Positions 41,526-46,755 of a DNA stretch of 46,755 bases are shown here, piece by piece. A program made the translations under genes and the position numbers. Position 1 is the stretch's first letter. Every line of letters starts with the position of its first letter. Below the pieces are notes generated by a model that was not told where the DNA came from, made no database searches, and saw only the letters and a program-made list of their open reading frames with translations. The stretch comes from Chitinophagaceae bacterium. GTDB taxonomy: Bacteria > Bacteroidota > Bacteroidia > Chitinophagales > Chitinophagaceae. The stretch covers positions 1 through 46,755 of the forward strand of contig CANJQU010000023.1 of the NCBI GenBank assembly GCA_947476485.1, in the 5' to 3' direction.

Positions 41526-41768
41526 TTAAAAATCCAGCATCAAACACACGCAATCCAAAAATTTGTGGGAATCTTTCATGGCAGTCAGCTCCGTCCGGCA
41601 CATTTCTTGCGGCGTTATGTTCTGCGGGTTATATGGTCTTTGCGACCGTTTGCGTGAAATAGAACCAGTACCACTTATGAATAACAATAAAGCAAATGAA
41701 AACACCAGGACGAAAAAACACCGCAAAGCGTGTGATATTCTTGTGATATTCTTGTGATATTTTTTCAT
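41526..41768 (-). CDS. Weak candidate small membrane-anchored protein
   Basis: An 80-residue frame from ATG 41768 with one hydrophobic segment (CFFVLVFSFALLLFISGTG) after a basic N-terminus, like a signal anchor. No family is recognised, the region is repeat-rich, and the frame could be fortuitous. Confidence 0.2.
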   Translation of the reverse strand: MKKYHKNITRISHALRCFFVLVFSFALLLFISGTGSISRKRSQRPYNPQNITPQEMCRTELTAMKDSHKFLDCVCLMLDF

Positions 41769-42123
41769 CACAATCACTTGATAATCAACAAAAACATGGG
41801 AAATTTTTTTTTCTAAAAAACTGTGATATTTCTAATCCAGCATAAAAATAGAAATGTATAACATGCTGCCGCACGAAACCGCAAAAACCAGAACTAGTCA
41901 ACGGGACATTATCCTGTAGTATCGTAAAAAAAGCTGGAAAATTTGATGATAGAAGCGATGAAGATGAGCCTATGATGGCGCCTTTTTGGGTCGTGATACG
42001 ATTGCGCAGCCAGATCAAAGAACGAAGCTGGCACGATTGACCTTGGCAAATAGTAGTACTGTGGAGAGCCAAAACCAGCGCCATAAAGGGAAGTAGCGAA
42101 CTGCCATAACAGCGTGGAGCTAT

Positions 42124-42199
42124 CTTTGGCCGCGCGGAGCGATTCGGCCAAAGTCGCCTTTTCTTTGTTACTTTCTTTTGGCGAAGCAAAAGAAAGTAA
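42124..42199. repeat. Double hairpin upstream of the hybrid kinase gene
   Basis: CTTTGGCC (42124-42131) pairs with GGCCAAAG (42146-42153). TTACTTTCTTTT (42168-42179) pairs perfectly with AAAAGAAAGTAA (42188-42199) and is capped by GCGAAGC (42181-42187) with one extra G on the left. It lies 87 bases before the kinase start. The tip is the same as in repeats A and B. Confidence 0.85.
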
Positions 42200-42285
42200 A
42201 GACAATGAGGGCAGACACTCCGTGGATCGCAGAATAACACGTTATTCCTCTATTTTTTTTACATTTATACCGCAATAAAACCATT

Positions 42286-44952
<2,667 letters not shown>

Positions 44953-45137
44953 TGCTTTTGCGAAAACTAAGGTAATGAAGGACAGGTAATGAATTAGTCA
45001 GATCCGATAGTTGCTCGATTGTCTCAACAAAAATTGAAATGGGCTGATTAATTACACTGGTATTTTCCGGCACGGCACGGTATTATTCTGTTTTAAGAAA
45101 TATTTTTACTACTTTTCACCGTTAGAACACTTTTTTT

Positions 45138-45641
45138 ATGGCACTAGAACAAAGCACACGCTATATTTTCCTGGTCGACGACGAGCCGATCCAGAACGAA
45201 ATGCTGAAGGATTACGTTTCAGATCATTTCAAATACAAGATCAAAACCTACGAAAGCGGTGAAACTGCGATCGCCGATATGCACCTGCATCCCGAGATCG
45301 TTGTGCTCGACTTCCACCTCAACGCCCACCTTCCCGATGCGCAGAATGGCGTGGAAGTGCTCAGGAAAATAAAAGAGATCGCACCACTTACGCAGGTCAT
45401 CATGCTCTCCGGCCAGGACAAACTGGACGTAGCTGTAGACAGTATGAAGTACGGCGCGTATGATTATGTAATAAAAGGCGAAACTGCCTTTTCGCGCATG
45501 GGCAACATTCTCAACAACATCAATGAGCTTCATGGCCTTAAAGAAGCCACCGGCTCTTACAAAAAGATAATTGCGTTCCTTTGCGTAGCCATCGTTGCCG
45601 TTATCGGCCTGTCGGTTTACCTCTCGAAGAAATGGGCATAA
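45138..45641 (+). CDS. Receiver-domain protein with C-terminal membrane helix
   Basis: A 167-residue protein. Residues 8-125 form a CheY-like receiver: acidic pair in FLVDDEP, phospho-acceptor Asp58 in VVLDFHLN, Ser91 in MLSGQD and Lys113 in YVIKGE. Instead of a DNA-binding domain, the protein ends in one membrane helix (IIAFLCVAIVAVIGLSVYL, ~144-162) and SKKWA. This places the receiver on the cytoplasmic face of the inner membrane. The gene follows the hybrid kinase by 185 bases on the same strand, so the kinase HPt domain is a reasonable phosphodonor (inference). The partner or output is unknown. Confidence 0.85.
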   Translation: MALEQSTRYIFLVDDEPIQNEMLKDYVSDHFKYKIKTYESGETAIADMHLHPEIVVLDFHLNAHLPDAQNGVEVLRKIKEIAPLTQVIMLSGQDKLDVAVDSMKYGAYDYVIKGETAFSRMGNILNNINELHGLKEATGSYKKIIAFLCVAIVAVIGLSVYLSKKWA

Positions 45642-45658
45642 AGCAGTCTTACTTATAT

Positions 45659-45700
45659 AAGCTCAAATGCCCCGTGTTTCGGGGCATTTGAGCTTTCTGC
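45659..45700. terminator. Strong bidirectional hairpin terminator
   Basis: A 16-bp perfect stem (45659-45674 with 45680-45695) with a 5-base loop lies 18 bases after the receiver gene stop. TTTCTGCTC and further T-rich sequence follow. Confidence 0.85.
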
Positions 45701-45750
45701 TCTTAACTTTTTCTTTTTGTATCCGGCATAAAAATTGACTTACGGTATTC

Positions 45751-46497
45751 ATGAACACACGCCTATATAGTCTGCTTTTGGTTTTGCTGGTTGCATGCAA
45801 AGCCGCCGCCCAGGAGAAATATCCCAACTGCGATACGAAGTATTTTAAGAACCGGAAAGCAGTATCCACCACTACCTGTTTCGATAAGGACCACCGTCAG
45901 GGGATGGCCACGGCATATGATGTGCACGGTAAGAAGATATACACAATGCCCGTAAGGCGGTGCTGGGGTTCCGCAAGCGTTGAGTTTCGTTATTATGATG
46001 ATGGCGCCGTGAAGCAAGCCCGCTATCATAGCTACCCCGATGGAGGTATCCAATGGTACAGTAAAACAACAGACTTTGCGCCTGATGGCACAATAGCAAA
46101 AGAGGATGAAGAGGATTACGACGGCCACCCGCGCGTGACCATACAACAGCCGCCAACCACTACACCCCCGAAGCCTAAGAAGGAAATAGTTCGTTGTGCG
46201 GTACCGTTTGCCACTGAGTACTGGTATGTTAACACAACACACTATCCTGCCATAGTGGTTGCCGAAAGAAAAGGCAACCCAAAAGACATAAAGGCTGTTG
46301 TGGTGCTCTCAGGCGATACTGTGAAAGGTGGTGAATTCATAATGGCAGAGCAGTTTGTAAAGCTGTCCGACTATTATGACTACAGCGTGCAGCCGGTGAG
46401 AGACGATACCAGGAGAAAGCTTCGATTAGAATTTTCTCCCGCTTCCATTACCGACAACAAGACCGGACGGAAAAGGTGCTACTATATTGTAAAGTGA
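45751..46497 (+). CDS. Secreted protein of unknown function
   Basis: A 248-residue protein with a signal peptide (MNTRLYSLLLVLLVACKAAAQ, probable cleavage after AAA). The mature N-terminal half holds phrases such as QGMATAYDVHGKKIYTMPV and VEFRYYDDGAVKQARYHSYPDGGIQWYSK, which resemble the short 'Y-x-x-D/N-G-x' repeats of YwqK/MORN-like proteins. A Pro/Thr/Lys-rich linker (PPTTTPPKPKKE) leads to a C-terminal domain with a Cys near each end (IVRCAVPF, RKRCYYIVK). No enzyme motif is recognised. It is transcribed alone after the terminator at 45659. Confidence 0.75.
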   Translation: MNTRLYSLLLVLLVACKAAAQEKYPNCDTKYFKNRKAVSTTTCFDKDHRQGMATAYDVHGKKIYTMPVRRCWGSASVEFRYYDDGAVKQARYHSYPDGGIQWYSKTTDFAPDGTIAKEDEEDYDGHPRVTIQQPPTTTPPKPKKEIVRCAVPFATEYWYVNTTHYPAIVVAERKGNPKDIKAVVVLSGDTVKGGEFIMAEQFVKLSDYYDYSVQPVRDDTRRKLRLEFSPASITDNKTGRKRCYYIVK

Positions 46498-46516
46498 ACG
46501 ACGGTTTAATAACTTA

Positions 46517-46755
46517 CTAATTTTGGATAAAGTTGACCAGCTCAGCAACGATCTGCGCGTAAACTTTCGTTTGTAAAGTTCCTATTTTCCTGATCAGCAG
46601 GCTGGGCGCAATGACGCCAGGTTTCTCATATACAACTACAGAAGTTTTTGGCAGAAAACCATCTGTTAGATTGCTGTTGTCAATATGCATTCCATTTGTA
46701 AGCAAATTGCTCGTTAGCGGGAGGTAGATCGCATCATTAAAACTATTTGCTTTAA
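46517..46755 (-). CDS. 3' end of an unidentified gene
   Basis: The minus-strand frame ending at 46517 (…LVNFIQN, stop) stays open to the end of the window, past the TTG at 46705, so the 5' part lies outside. About 79 codons are visible (…FNDAIYLPLTSNLLTNGMHI, later KTSVVVYEKPGVIAPSLLIR). No domain is recognised. It is convergent with the secreted-protein gene 19 bases away. Confidence 0.55.
   Translation of the reverse strand, partial: KANSFNDAIYLPLTSNLLTNGMHIDNSNLTDGFLPKTSVVVYEKPGVIAPSLLIRKIGTLQTKVYAQIVAELVNFIQN

Larger units (their letters stand above)
41330..42285. other. Repeat-rich gap with no clear gene
   Basis: About 950 bases. It contains hairpin repeat B (41353-41428), a short tandem TTGTGATATTC run near 41730-41765, and from about 41966 to 42205 a composite repeat that ends in two hairpins (42124-42153 and 42168-42199). 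Minus-strand frames through the last part read like translations of a repeat, not like a protein family. Only one weak gene candidate (41526-41768) is noted separately. Confidence 0.6.

Noticed and set aside
41731-41765. TTGTGATATTC direct repeats as iterons of a replication origin
   Set aside because: Only about three short copies, no nearby initiator gene, and no other origin features.
41785-42240. Minus-strand frames of about 100-150 codons upstream of the kinase gene
   Set aside because: They read through a composite hairpin repeat; their sequences look like translated repeat DNA of a kind often mis-annotated as protein.

Overview
The window looks like a chromosome segment from a Bacteroidota bacterium, most likely of the Chitinophagia/Sphingobacteriia type. 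The signs are a giant repeat protein ending in a type IX secretion (T9SS) sorting domain, a FISUMP-free outer-membrane/ABC gene set, a TAnnTTTG-like promoter box, weak Shine-Dalgarno sequences, and dispersed palindromic repeats of the kind common in this phylum. Genus cannot be read from the sequence. No rRNA, tRNA, CRISPR array or insertion sequence was seen.

Layout. (1) 1-7025: 3' part of a very large secreted protein with 25 complete Ig-like (BIG2-type) repeats and a C-terminal T9SS sorting domain, closed by a hairpin terminator. (2) 7188-9419: two-gene ABC exporter (NatA/NatB type). (3) 9575-14035: outer-membrane barrel, a TauD-like oxygenase translationally coupled to an aldo/keto reductase, and a convergent asparagine synthetase. 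(4) 14116-15375: two type II toxin-antitoxin loci back to back: a YefM-like antitoxin with a YoeB toxin gene broken by one in-frame stop, then an intact RHH antitoxin/PIN toxin pair. (5) 15450-40067: a 25-kb surface-polysaccharide locus. Rightward genes (15450-22073) encode a MaoC-like hydratase, an LpxD-like acyltransferase, a WbpI-like epimerase, a PIG-L deacetylase, a glycosyltransferase, WbpB and WbpD. Leftward genes (40067 down to 22101) encode an orphan MacB-type ATPase, a PHP tyrosine phosphatase, a UDP-GlcNAc 6-dehydrogenase, Wza, a Wzc-like tyrosine kinase, Wzm/Wzt, methyltransferases, DegT-type aminotransferases, GNAT, glycosyltransferases, a polysaccharide deacetylase and a formyltransferase. 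(6) 40520-46755: ispE, a ~950-base repeat-rich gap, a TPR hybrid histidine kinase, a membrane-anchored receiver protein, a secreted hypothetical, and the 3' end of another gene.

How it fits together. WbpA/TviB-like, WbpB, a DegT aminotransferase, WbpD and WbpI-like proteins together could make UDP-2,3-diacetamido-2,3-dideoxy-mannuronic acid. The DegT, GNAT and formyltransferase genes suggest a second N-acylated amino sugar. The chain could be assembled by the GT2/GT4 enzymes, exported by Wzm/Wzt, and passed outward by Wzc/Wza, with the kinase reset by the PHP phosphatase.

The most unusual signals are: (a) five perfect 28-base palindromes whose central four bases vary yet stay self-complementary; (b) three hairpins with unrelated perfect 12-bp stems but the same GCGAAGC tip, two of them in otherwise near-identical repeat elements flanking ispE; (c) a Wzc-like kinase with sixteen consecutive Gly-Tyr pairs encoded by a 6-base repeat; (d) the YoeB pseudogene beside an intact antitoxin; and (e) a receiver domain tethered to the membrane by its C-terminus.
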